Positions 23,325 to 33,702 of a stretch of 64,000 nucleotides of DNA are shown piece after piece. Position 1 is the stretch's first letter. Every line of letters starts with the position of its first letter. The stretch is taken from contig NC_081552.1 in assembly GCF_963082655.1 (NCBI RefSeq), forward strand, positions 3,100,001 to 3,164,000. Direction: 5' to 3'. The notes below the pieces were generated by a model. It was not told where the DNA came from. It searched no databases and was given only the letters and a program-made list of their open reading frames with translations. The translations under genes and the position numbers were made by a program. Origin of the DNA: Stomoxys calcitrans. Its lineage: Eukaryota; Arthropoda; Insecta; Diptera; Muscidae.

Positions 23325-23815
23325 AAATTTGAATGAAATTTTGCACGATGTGTTTTGCTGTGATATCCAACAACTGTGCAAAGTATGGTTCAGATCGGTC
23401 CATAACCAGATAAAGCTGTCATATAAACCGATCTTGGGTCTTGACTTCTTGAGCCTCTATGAACTGTTATGCTACTGGAGCTATATCAAGTTATGGTCCG
23501 ATTCGGACCATAAACGAATGCTGCACATTCTCATTTCAGTTCGGATGAGAATTGCGCCCTCTAGCGGCTCAAGAAGTCAAGTTCCAAGATCGGTTCATAT
23601 GGCAGCAATACCAGATTATGAACCGATTTGAATCGTACTTAGCACAGTTGTTGGAAGTGATGCTAAAACACCACGTGCAAAATTACAGCCAAATCGGATA
23701 AGAATTGCGCTTTCTAAAAGCTGAAGATGTCAAGATTCCAGATCAGTTTGTATGACAGCTACATCGGGTACATACTTGGCACAGTTGTTGGAAGTGACAC
23801 CGAAACACAATGTTT
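23325..23815. mobile_element. Rep153-A copy made of two inverted halves
   Basis: 23325-23457 reads in plus orientation ('cataaccagataaagctgtc', 'cttgacttcttgagcctct'). From about 23462 the same family continues in minus orientation ('gcggctcaagaagtcaag', 'ggttcatatggcagc'). The switch occurs at 'gcctctatgaactgttatg'. No terminal palindromes are present. Either an inversion within a copy or insertion of one copy into another would produce this. Confidence 0.65.
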
Positions 23816-23825
23816 CATTTTTACA

Positions 23826-24060
23826 TTTTTTGATGTCCGAAGGGGGGCGGACCCTTCCCCAAACCCCCTGCACCGTTTTAAATTTGTATGCCACCTCATG
23901 GTACCCCAAAAACACGGGATCAAGTAACCTGGGGGGACGCCCTATTTCGAAACCCACCCGAACGGACATATTTACCGACTGGGACAATATGGGTATCATA
24001 TGAAAGGTATTTAAGAGTATAGCACGAACTTGGCATAAAAATGTCACCATAAGTGTCGGA
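23826..24060 (-). repeat. Rep130 (family D) fragment
   Basis: Reverse-oriented family-D units: 'ggggggcggacccttccccaa' type at 23840-23860, 'acatatttaccgactgggac' near 23965 and 'atatgaaaggtatttaagag' near 23998. It abuts the preceding Rep153-A piece. Confidence 0.55.
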
Positions 24061-24110
24061 GGGCCACAAATTAACGCGACTATTTAATTTGGTGATGTGA
24101 AAACCAAACT

Positions 24111-24175
24111 GTCGACGATAGTATCGATGGGCACTATCGAAAATGTCTTGCCGCATAGTGCCGATAGTGCTAACG
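24111..24175. promoter_or_regulatory. Cluster of CGATAGT / ACTATCG motifs
   Basis: Within about 65 bp, CGATA or TATCG occurs five times. These include a perfect 9-bp inverted pair GCACTATCG (24131-24139) and CGATAGTGC (24162-24170). The core TATCGAT resembles the DRE/M1BP-type motifs of fly promoters, but the cluster sits between repeats and may simply be part of one. Confidence 0.25.
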
Positions 24176-24185
24176 ATAGATCTCC

Positions 24186-24550
24186 ATATCTTGTTGTTGT
24201 ATATTTTCATATGGAGGTGACGATCCTCGTCAACATCCTGTAGGCAAACCAGCTCGTTCCGGTCCCAAAGACCGATAGCCGCGGGAATAGGGTGGTCATT
24301 GGCTATTTCAAGGGGCCAATAACCCGCCTTATCATATGAGAATCTCCACTCGATACCACAGATTGTCCGCGACTGCCGTTGCGGCTACTGCACATGGAGC
24401 ATTCCACTATCTGGGAACTGTGAACGCGCCCTGTAGCTCGCAATTAAGCTTCACGTGACAGCAATGCACACCACACACATCAGTCCGCAATGTTCCAGCC
24501 TAGGTGATGTTTACTGCTATCCCGTGCCGGGACTATACTCTAATCGAGAC
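24186..24550 (-). repeat. Unclassified repeat E (possible SINE or non-LTR 3' end)
   Basis: A GC-richer block whose left 100 bp ('ttttcatatggaggtgacgatcctcgtca', with changes) recurs at 44042-44140. Read on the minus strand it ends in AAC repeats ('acaacaacaa'), consistent with the tail of an RNA-mediated element. No tRNA head or coding motif recognised. Confidence 0.45.
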
Positions 24551-24649
24551 TGATGGAGCTGGCTCACCATTAAAAGACATGACGTGGTGGAATATTAAGT
24601 CGCCCAGGACAATATAGGACTTATATGAAAAGTGTTGTGGAGTAGAGTG

Positions 24650-25158
24650 TTGGCCGCCGTGGCGCAGGATTAGCATGTTCGCCTATGACTCCATACTCCT
24701 GGGTTCGAATCCTGGCAACAACATCCAAAGCAAAATGTTCTGCAGTGCTTATTCCCTCCTTATGCTGCCTACATTTGTAAGGTAGTGTGCCGTTTAAAAC
24801 ATAAGATGTAAGAACTTATTTTCAAAGACATATCACCCTGCGGCACACCTCACAGTGGGGCATTTGACTACAAAAGTGTCATTTGATTCAACATTAAAAT
24901 TTCAAACTATAACAAAATGCTATTCGCCATTCTTTTTCTACACCTACAAATCATATTTCATAACGATCAACCTGTCCATGGGTTGTTGATTCATGATTTA
25001 AACAACAACTTTGGAATCAAATTCCCCATTGTGCGCCGGTTGGACTCGGCTTGAAAAGTATCATTGTGCTTAAATCTGAATCGTACACCAATCATAAGTA
25101 TGTGTGATGTTTGCCCCCTGTACCTTGATAGAATTTTTGTGGGAAAATTTGCATTTTA
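24650..25158 (+). mobile_element. tRNA-derived SINE with 9-bp target duplication, interrupted by a MITE
   Basis: The head has pol III promoter-like boxes: A-box region 'gtggcgcaggattagcatg' and B-box 'gggttcgaatcctgg' (24710-24725). The body follows with 'ggactcggctt' and 'gatgtttgccccctgt', ending 'aaatttgcatttta'. GAGTAGAGT flanks it on both sides (24641-24649 and 25159-25167), so the 509-bp unit was one insertion. Other copies here are about 320 bp; the excess is the 183-bp MITE at 24851-25033. It is not a functional tRNA: the acceptor stem is not formed and the RNA body continues. Confidence 0.8.
24851..25033. mobile_element. Transib-like MITE inside the SINE
   Basis: Termini are inverted: left CACAGTGGGGCATTTGA, right TCAAATTCCCCATTGTG (reverse complement CACAATGGGGAATTTGA, two differences). 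It is 183 bp with no coding capacity. The SINE sequence resumes at once on both sides. The right flank is CGCCG, the sequence expected there from other SINE copies, and the left flank is CACCT, compatible with a mutated 5-bp duplication. CACWRTG-type termini and GC-rich 5-bp duplications are the known hallmarks of Transib transposons. Assignment is from termini only. Confidence 0.65.
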
Positions 25159-25167
25159 GAGTAGAGT

Positions 25168-26443
25168 TCAACTAGGGATGATTCCTCGGGAATCGCAAAG
25201 GAAATGCGGTGAAACTTGTATTTTCCCTAAAAAGAAAATTCTTCTAAAATAAACCTACTTTCCTACCCATCCTCGTCGTTTGTTAGAAAATTTAAGATGT
25301 TGGGAATTCAATCGCACAACAGCCTTCGGATAGCACAGAAAAAGAGAGTGAGAGAGGAAAAAGGAATCCATCATTTTTTGCTGGCTGTAGATTTTGGAGT
25401 TCTCTTCTGTTGACTGTTCACTGTTTAAATTGGTTGCAAATTGAATATAAATAAATAAAAAGCGCGCATGTGTGCCTCGTTGCACTTTATTGCGGCACAC
25501 ACTGACTGACTGAACATGGTCGTCTATAGCGTTTTTGTGTTTTTGCCTTCTTTACACCAAAGAAGGTTGCTTCTTAAACACAACGTGCCATGGGTATGGA
25601 TACTCACTTGCACGCACTCAGCCAAGTCACTTGTTCGCTTGCAATCTGCCCTACTCGCCAAATGGCAAAGTGACGGAGTGACAGGCGCACTGAGTGAGTA
25701 AATGACAGTGCTGTGTTGGAATGGAATGGATGGATGGCTTGCCTTACAATTTTCTTGGGGTTTTTGGTGTTTTTATGAAGAGCGACATTCATAAAACGTG
25801 TCTTGACGTTTATTTTCTTTGTAATTGATACTTGGTTTGATTGTCTGATTGTTTTCACTGTTCTTCTCTTATTAATGCTGCTGCTGTTGCTCATCGACAG
25901 CCAGCCAGTCAGTCAGTTGGTTCGTCTGCGTCTCCATTTGCAGTTGTCTGTCTGATATTAGCCCCTTCCACCCTCAAAAAGCGTCTCCACTGCAGCGGGG
26001 AAATTTTAATGCCAAGCAATTAAATTTGCTGTTACTTTTCCTTTTCTGTCTCTCTTTCTTTGTTTTTGTTTTTTTTTGTTTGTTTTGTTTTTCTTGTCTA
26101 AATACAATCAAAATAAATACATTTGGAGAGAACATTGACAGTTAATGATCACTTAAATTGAAGTATTATATGATTAACAAACGTCAAATGGATTTAATGG
26201 AGGCAATACGTATCCATCATGCCAGCCCCTCTGGATATGTGATTAATTTAGCCGCCCGAAATGTAGCAATCACCAATGGGAGAAGTGAAAACAAAACAAG
26301 GGAAACAAATCAAAGAACTCCCAGGAGACAACAAATGAAGGTATCATGTGAAAACTCATTTCAAATCCAAACTCAGCAGAAAAGAACAAAAACATATGCT
26401 CTCCATAAAGTGGTGTAGTTTTATGTAACAATAAAACTTAAAA
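25168..26443. other. Non-coding DNA, nothing recognised
   Basis: Contains C/T- and T-rich stretches near 26040-26100 and short open frames (60-96 codons) with no motif. No repeat family recognised. Confidence 0.45.
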
Positions 26444-26728
26444 AACAAGTAAAAGCATGCTAAGTTCGGCCGGGCCGAATCTTACATACCCTCCACCATG
26501 GATCGCATTTGTCGAGTTCTTTTCCCGGCATCTCTTCCTAGGCAAAATAGGATATAAGAAAAGAGTTACTCTGCTATTAAAACGATTTCAAGATATGGTC
26601 CGGTTTGGACCACAATTAAATTATATGTTGGAGACCTGTGTAAAATGTCAGCCAATTCGAATAAGAATTACGCCCTTTGGGGGCTCAAGAAGTAAAATAG
26701 AGAGATCGATTTTTATGGGATTTTTATG
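26444..26728 (-). mobile_element. Rep153-A hairpin end fused to a retrotransposon fragment
   Basis: Starts 'aacaagtaaaagc', palindrome arms AAGTTCGGCC / GGCCGAATCTT (26462-26482), then 'ataccctccaccatgga', the subterminal inverted-repeat block. Family A interior continues to about 26728 and then stops abruptly against reverse-transcriptase sequence. The distal palindrome end is missing. Confidence 0.75.
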
Positions 26729-26734
26729 TCTGAG

Positions 26735-27656
26735 TTTGGTATCTCTGCAAAACTCTAGCCTATCGTGTGATCTCTTTAATATCCTGCTGGAGAAGATTAT
26801 ACGAGATTCAGATGTCAATAGATGTGGCACACTAATCACAAGAGAGCACATGCTACTCGCCTATGCCGATGACATCGATATCATATGTCGGTCACCGGAA
26901 GTAGTAACTGTATCCTTTCAAAGAATCGAAAGAAAGTTAATGAAAATGGGTCTGGCAGTAAATGTAGAAGGGAAGAAATGGATGGTTCCAACTCCCAAAA
27001 AGCCTTGCACAACCGAGCAGATAAAGAAAATGCAGAAAGTGGGGAACCACAACTTTAAGATAGTCATTAACTTTATCTACCTCGGCACCGCCATAACCGA
27101 AACAAATGACACCAGTTTTGAGATTAAGCGTAGAATAATGCTGGCAAACCGATGCTTCTTTGGACTAAGTAAGCAGTTTAGAAACAAGGCCACCTCTCGA
27201 CAGACGAGGATTGCACTATACAAGACACTGATACTACCCATGCTGTTATATCGTTCTGAGGCATGGGTACTTGTGAAAGCAGATGAGGCAATACTTGGAG
27301 TATTTGAGAGTAAGATTCTTCGTAAAATATATGGACCAGTTTGCGTTAATGGAGAATATAGACGACGTATGAACCACGAGCTGTTTGGGCTGTATGACGA
27401 CGATAGCATCAAAATACAACGGCTGCGTTGGCTAGGTCATGCTGTCAGAATGGATGAAAAAGCTCCAGCAAAGAAGTCTTTTGAAGGCAAACACGGTGAT
27501 ACACGCAAACCGGGAAGACCAAAAGCCCTATGGAAAGATCAAGTTGTGGGAGACACCTCGAAACTTGGTGTCAGAGATTTTAGAATTAGCGCAGAAGATC
27601 GAGGCGCTTGGAACGCTATTCTAGATTCGGCTAATGGAACAAATATTGTGTCATAG
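26735..27656 (+). pseudogene. 3' part of a non-LTR endonuclease-reverse transcriptase (RTE-like?)
   Basis: An open frame reads from the Rep153-A end (ATG at 26457) to a stop at 27654-27656; only the part from about 26745 is RT-like. It shows LSCDLFNILLEKIIRD, the catalytic box LLAYADDIDII (YADD at 26862-26873), the thumb (YLGTAITE, FGLSKQFRNKATSRQTR, LYKTLILPMLLY) and the C-terminal RLRWLGHAVRMDE plus GRPKALWKDQV. This is a pattern typical of endonuclease-reverse transcriptases of the RTE-like type often mislabelled in insects. The endonuclease and the first RT motifs are absent. The roughly 305 codons remain open, so truncation is recent or the frame was protected by chance. Clade is uncertain. 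Confidence 0.8.
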
Positions 27657-27677
27657 CCAATTAAAGTATAAGGTAGT

Positions 27678-28255
27678 CCTATAGAAATTAAATTTTGACA
27701 AAATTTCCTATAGAATTGAAATTTTTACAAAATTTCCTATAGAAGTGAAATTTTGACAAAATTTCCTGTAGAAATAAAATTTTGACAAAATTTCCTTTGG
27801 AAATAAAATTTTGACAAAATTTCCTTTTGAAATGAAATTTTTACAAAATTTCCTATAAAAATGAAATTTTGATAAAATTTCCTATAGAAATGAAATTTTG
27901 ACAAAATTTGCTATAGAATTGAAATTTCGACAAAATTTCCTTTTGAAATGAAATTTTGACAAAATTTTCTTTTGAAATGAAATTTTGACAAAATTTCCTA
28001 TTGAAATGAAATTTTGACAAAATTTCCCATAGAAATGAAATTTTGACAAAATTTCCTATAGAAATGAAATTTTGACAAAATTTCCTATAGAAATGAAATT
28101 TTGTTATAGAATTAAAATTTTGACAAAATTTCCTATTGAAATGAAATTTTGACAAAATTTTCTATAGAATAGAAATGTTAATACAATTTCCCGAAAAAAT
28201 TAAATTTTGACAAAATTGATTACGGAAATAAAATTTGGTAAATTTCCCTCAATCT
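27678..28255 (+). repeat. 29-bp minisatellite, about 20 units
   Basis: The unit 'gaaatgaaattttgacaaaa' plus 'tttcctata' is 29 bp (for example starts at 28032 and 28061). Best order is at 27930-28100, with decay toward both edges. It begins about 20 bp after the RT stop codon. Frames opened on the minus strand (27853-28155) encode repeated SKFHFNRKFCQNF-like peptides and are not genes. Degenerate traces of the same motif are at 35540-35712 and 39165-39270. Confidence 0.9.
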
Positions 28256-30359
28256 TTCTATGGATTTTGTTGTAGCCTATTGGAAAATTGTTTTAAATGT
28301 TTCCTCAAAAATGTAATCTCCACAACCAACATACTTTGTTTTTTTTTTTTTTTAAGTTTTATAATAAAAACAAACTTTTATTGACATGTTTCACAACAAG
28401 TCCATATTTATCGTTTCTTCCACACATCATGTGAAAGGCCATTCACATCAAAATACATTTCAAGATTTTAATTTCAGATCAACGGCGGTAGTTTGTGGTG
28501 AAATAAATCTCACATTTTGTTTGATGCCTGGCAACTAATGGAGGGTTTGGGTTTAATATCCGTTTGGAAATAATTGGTCTCATTTGGTGAGAAATGAGAC
28601 AATGCAATCATTCTAACACCAAATGGAAATGTCAACCTTGAAACGTTCAACATGTCACATTGTCCGGCTCTCCTCCTTGCTCTTCCTACTGCGGCAAATC
28701 AACATCAAGATCTAAAATGTGGTATATGTTCCCAGTGATCCGAAACACTCCCACAAACCATGATGCATACGAGTTTGCACATGGGAGGAGGTATGCACCA
28801 TCATGACGATGCACTAAAATGGTGATTTTGGAACATTGTACATGAGAACGTGAGTATTCCTGGGTTTAAGTGTTGCCCATAAATGCTTTAACAACGAACA
28901 GCAACTGCAACGATAATAATCCCAACAACGTCAACAACTTTGCAGTTTGTTATTATTCTGTCAACATTTCGTTAAATTAGTTTCTTACCACCAAACTGAT
29001 CCACTAAATCAACAAACTTTATTGTTATTACTTGCACTTCATTGTGTCAAGAGGCGGCGAGTGTGGAGGAGCGGGCGTGGGGGCAGAGCTATATCAGCCA
29101 GACGACCAAAAGTAAACAAATCCCAATCCATGTTCCTGAGAGTCTTGGTACCGCCACAAAATCAAAAAAAAAAACTCAACAATTTTGGTTTTGTTTTTCA
29201 GCCCTGCTGAATATGGTGTTTTGCTGCGCTTTCTTTGGGGCCAAGAGAGGAACTTGCTGCAAGACATGGGTGAGTGCAGCACGTATGAATAAGAAAGGAG
29301 CAACAACAAACAACACATCAACTCGACTTAAACTGAAAAAAAAAACAAACGATATGTATAATGCAAACATCCGCAAAACGTTTAAGCAGCGTTGGTTCAC
29401 AATCATGTGAAATAAAGTGGCTACATTTTAAAATTGCTTATACCGAGGAAGTCAAAGGACATCAGACAGAATCAAAGGACCTCCTTTGGTTAAAAATATA
29501 AGCTTTGTTTCTGCACATGAGAAATATTCCAACACCATTGCCACGTTATGTTGTATGAATCTCAAGCAAAATCATTATTTTGGACTTATTCTAGGGGGGG
29601 ATATGACCATGTTTTCTAATATTCACCCTCTTACTAATGCATATGCATACAGGTGCTTGTTCGTATGCAAGCATGTGACTGTGTGTGTGTGTGTGTAAAG
29701 CATTGTGATTCAATGTTTTTTGAAAAACTAAAAACAAGAACAAAATCCTTTGTTTTTTGAATAAACAGCTAAGAAAACAGATTTTTAATGTATACAAAAA
29801 AAAAACAAAACATACTCTCATTTGGTCTTTACACCATCAGTCAGTTAGCCAGTCAGCGAAAGTACTTGGATTTGCTTGTATGGTAGTTGGGTATGTACCA
29901 AAGCAGTTCCCAAACATATGAAGGTATGAAAAAACACATGTCGATGTATGGAAGGTCCATAAGTTAAAGTGGTTACAGTGAAGGGCAAAAGTAATAATAA
30001 AGAGTTCAAGATAAAACGGCAAATTTTCCCATATTTGGACCCACCACCTCGAAATATTGATCTGCGAAAGTGTATATATACTTGATTGCCTTGACATTGG
30101 AAGTCGTTCTAGCTATGTCCGTACATACGCCCGTCGATTCGTCTGTGGAAACCACGATAGCTAGTCGCTCGAAATTTTGCACAAATTCTTCTTAGCGATG
30201 TACGTCGCTGGGGATGTCAAATGGGCGATATCGGTTCAGATCTGGATAAAGCTGCCTTATCTTCTTCGACCCCTTGAAGGTTCAATTTGGTACGTCGAAA
30301 TTTTAATCAGAAATTCCATGCTTACTTGACTAACAGTCTGACAATATAAGTTCCTTAAT
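28256..30359. other. Non-coding DNA, nothing recognised
   Basis: Unique-looking sequence with poly(A)/poly(T) tracts and a short TG run near 29683. Overlapping frames of 75-122 codons at 28947-29410 have no recognised motif. Confidence 0.45.
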
Positions 30360-31290
30360 TATACCCTCCACCATAGGAGGGGGTATACTAATTTCGTCAT
30401 ACTGTTTGTAATTACTCGAAAATTTCGTCTGAGACCCCATAAAGTATATATATTCTTGGTCGTCACGACATTTTATATCGATCACAAATACTATTTATTA
30501 GTGTAGGTCGGTTGGTATTGTAAATGGGCCATATCGGTCCATGTTTTGATATAGCTGCCATATAAACCGATCTTGGGTCTTGACTTCTTGAGCCTCTAGA
30601 GTTCGCAATTCTTATCGAATTGGAATGAAATTTTGCACGATGTGTTTTGTTATGATATCCGACAATTGTGCCAAGTATGGTTCAAATCGGTCCATAACCT
30701 GATATAGCTGCCATATAAACCGATCTTGGATCTTGACTTCTTGAGCCAATTGAGCGCGCAATTATCATCCGATTTGGCTGACATTTTGCATGAAGTGTTT
30801 TGTTATGACTTCAAATAACTGTGCTCAGTATGGCGTAAATCGATATAGGACCTGGCTGCCATATAAACGGATCTGGAATCTTGACTTCTTGAACCTCTAG
30901 AGGTCGCAATTATTATCCGATTTGGCTGAAATTTTGTACAACGGCTTCTATCATGACCTTCAACGTGTCTAGTATAGTCTGAATCGATCAATAGCTTGAT
31001 TTAGCTCCCATATAAACCTATCTCCCGATTTTGCTTCTTGAGCCCCTACAAGGCGCAATTCTTATCCGAATGAACTGAAATATAACTCAATCACTTCTAC
31101 AATGTGCAGCATTCATTTATGGTCCGAATCGGACTATAACTTGATATAGCTCCAATAGCATAACAGTTCTTATTCAATATTCTATGTTTGTCTAAAAAGA
31201 GATACCGCGCATAGAACTCGACAAATGCGATCAACGGTGGAGGGTATATAAGATTCGGCCCGGCTGAACTTAGCACGCTCTTACTTGTCT
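30360..31290 (+). mobile_element. Complete Rep153-A copy, about 0.93 kb
   Basis: The left imperfect palindrome TATACCCTCC ... GGGGGTATA is at 30360-30387. It is followed by 'ccccataaagtatatatatt' and by units with 'catataaaccgatc' at about 30553, 30713 and 30864. The right end has 'ggtggagggtatataag', palindrome arms ATTCGGCC / GGCTGAACTT (31253-31271) and the tail 'agcacgctcttacttgtc'. Left CCTCCACC and right GGTGGAGG form the subterminal inverted repeat. This is the reference copy for family A here. Confidence 0.85.
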
Positions 31291-31299
31291 TTAAGTTTG

Positions 31300-31655
31300 G
31301 ATATAAGGTGTACTCCATTCTTAAAATACTTCGTTTCAGCCCGATATTCTCATGATGTCTGATTTAGTGGTGTTTTCGGGGGCCAGATACTTGGCCCTGA
31401 AAAAATATCAGCATCGTGCTCTTCTCTCAAATACCATTTATCTATATTTCCATTGGCTTAAGAGGAGTTTACAGTATGAGGCGTCCCCCAAACACATGGC
31501 ACCAAAATAGGTTATCAAATTCGTTTTCAAATCTCAAATACCTTTCGTTTGAGCCACATATTGGCATGGTCGAAATTTGTTTGTGTCGACCATGCTGAGG
31601 CTTATTTAAGCTTCATATTGCAATAGCCAGCAAATGTTTACTATTTGGGTGGTGT
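31300..31655 (+). repeat. Rep130 (family D) fragment
   Basis: Family-D units ('atacctttcgtttgagcc' near 31538 and 'tattgcaatagccagcaaatg' near 31617) lie between the Rep153-A copy and a retrotransposon fragment. Confidence 0.55.
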
Positions 31656-32150
31656 TGTTACGACTGGCAACCATACAGATATCAACCATACAGCGTTTCA
31701 GGCCAGCCTGGAGGGACATGTTGGCGTTTTCCTCAAACAGTTGTGCCAAACGCTTTCGATGGATCGAGGGCCACGAGCCACCCAAATCTGTGCTGCGATG
31801 CCATGCAAAGCAGTTGTGTGTTCTATGTACTCTTCGAAATCCATGCTGTTGCTCGGTGAATGGAAATTATGTAACAAGGCACGGGAGTAGTAGTCCTTAA
31901 AGCTTCTGGTCGGTCTGTATGACTCCCCCAGATTTCAGTGGCGGAAACACTCTGTCTTCATCTTCCAGACCTCGGATAGACTGGTTGATGGCGTTTGTAA
32001 GGTACTCGAATCCAGGTTATTCCAAATTCTTCAGCATCAGCGTGAAGATTCCGTAGGGGCCTAGCACCTTGGATGTTCGTCCAGGGTAAACTGCGATGGC
32101 TGTCCATCGGCTCGTAGACCATGGATACGGTGGATTACTCTCTACCTAGC
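31655..32150 (-). pseudogene. Decayed Jockey-like RT fragment
   Basis: Read right to left the translation follows the reverse transcriptase at 50100-50760: LRADGQPSQFTLDE (compare LRADEQPSQFT), then LMLKNLE and stop, PGFEYLTNAINQS, PFTEQQHGFRRVH (compare PFVEHQHGFRRLH), then a frameshifted region and LKR.MVD. Stops and frameshifts occur throughout, so there is no long open frame. It is clearly older than the copy at 48863-51814. Confidence 0.7.
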
Positions 32151-32154
32151 CTTG

Positions 32155-32330
32155 ATGTAGGTCAGTTTGGATTGTAAATAGGCCAAATCGGCTCCCATAT
32201 AAACTGATTATGATCCATGAGCCTCTAGAGGGCGCAATTCCCATTCGATTTGGCTAAAATGTTGCACTGTGACTTCTCCTATGTCCTCCACCATTTATGT
32301 TAAGTATGTTACTAATCGGTCTTTTACTTT
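32155..32330 (+). mobile_element. Rep153-A internal fragment
   Basis: 'gtcagtttggattgtaaatag', 'gctcccatataaactgat' and 'gagcctctagagggcgcaat' match interior family-A blocks. No ends present. Confidence 0.55.
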
Positions 32331-32413
32331 CACTTTACCTCTTGATCCTCAAAGGCGCAGCCAAACTCAGCACGTATTCCGTGTTTTTCAATATTTTCTA
32401 AAGTTTCTTTTAT

Positions 32414-33698
32414 AACAAGTAAAAAAGAATAAAGTTCGTCCGGGCCGAACTTTGAAGACCCATCACCTCGGATATATGAAAAATGCATCTTTATGGGTCC
32501 ATAGCAGCTATATCTAAACATAGTCCGATCTCCACCATATTTAGGAAGGCTAACACAACTCATTGCACCTAATTTATAGGTTAACAAATGCACCTAAGAA
32601 CTTAAATCGGGAGATTGGCATATGCATATGACAGCTATATCCAAATATAGGCCGATTTAAGGTAAATATATGGGGCACGGTTGTCGAAGAGCTTTACAGG
32701 GCTCACTGTGCCAAATTTTAATGAAATTGAAAAACATTTGTGCACTTTTTTATTTTCAAGGCCTTAAATCGGGAGATTGGTCTATATGGCAGCTATATCT
32801 AAATATATACCGATATGGGCCATATTGAACAGGAATGTCGAAGAGCCTAACAAAACCCACTGTGTCAAACTTCAGCGTCATCACTCACGTCACTTAAATC
32901 GAGAGATCGGCATACAGGGCAGCTATATCCAAATATAGCCCGATCTCGGCCACACTCGATAGGAATGTGGAAGAGCTCACTGCGCTAAATTTCAAAATCG
33001 GTTAATAAATTCACCTAAAACCTTAAATCGGGCGGCCGGTATATAAGGCAGCTACATCCAAATCAGAACCGTCTGGGCCATATTAAACAGGGATGTCGAG
33101 CAGCACAATTCGCTAAGACAAAATTCTGAACAAATATGATAATAAATGCGCCTATTATGGGCCTCGACTATAAAGCAATAGATCGGTGTATATGGCAGCT
33201 ATATCCAAATCTGGACCGATCTGGACAGACTTTAACAAAGATGTTGTGGCATCTTACATAACCCACTGTCCGAATTTCAGCGAAATCGGAATATAAATGC
33301 AACTTTTATGGGCCCAAAACCTCAAATCGAGAAATCGGTCTAAATGGCAGCTATATCTACTCCTCCACAAGGATGTGGAGGAGCCTAACACAACCCGGAA
33401 AATAAATGTGGCTTCTATGGGCCAAAGACTTCGACAGATCGGTCTATATGGGGGCTATATCAAGATATAGTCCAATATAGCCCATCTTCGAACTGTTGTG
33501 CCTATGGAATAAAAAGATTCGATGCAAAGTCTCAGCTATCTGAGATCTCTATTCTTAAACACTGTAGAGTGAGTTGAGCAGACAGACGGACGGACGGCCA
33601 AGAGAATATGTATTTTGTCAGGTCGGAGATGGATATTTCGATGTGTTGCAAACGGAATGACAAACTTAATATACCCCCATCCTTCGGTGGTGGGTGTA
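32414..33698 (-). mobile_element. Complete Rep153-B copy, about 1.28 kb
   Basis: The left end has 'aacaagtaaaa' and palindrome arms AAGTTCGTCC / GGCCGAACTT (32432-32452, one mismatch), then 'agacccatcacctcgg'. The interior consists of diverged units with 'atatggcagctatatc'. The right end carries the 'cagacagacggacggac' block, 'ggatatttcgatgtgttgca' and the imperfect palindrome TATACCC ... GGGTGTA (33670-33698), followed by an A-run. Units are more divergent than in the copies at 41610 and 55981, so this copy looks older. Confidence 0.8.
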
Positions 33699-33702
33699 AA
33701 AA

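Noticed and set aside
24653..24725. tRNA gene
   Set aside because: A- and B-box-like sequences are present, but the acceptor and anticodon stems do not form. The element continues into a SINE body and is flanked by a target duplication.
27853..28155. 100-codon minus-strand protein with repeated FHFNRKFCQNF-like segments
   Set aside because: It is the 29-bp minisatellite read through; no start context or domain.
27678..28255. CRISPR array
   Set aside because: Direct tandem units without spacers, in a eukaryotic repeat setting.
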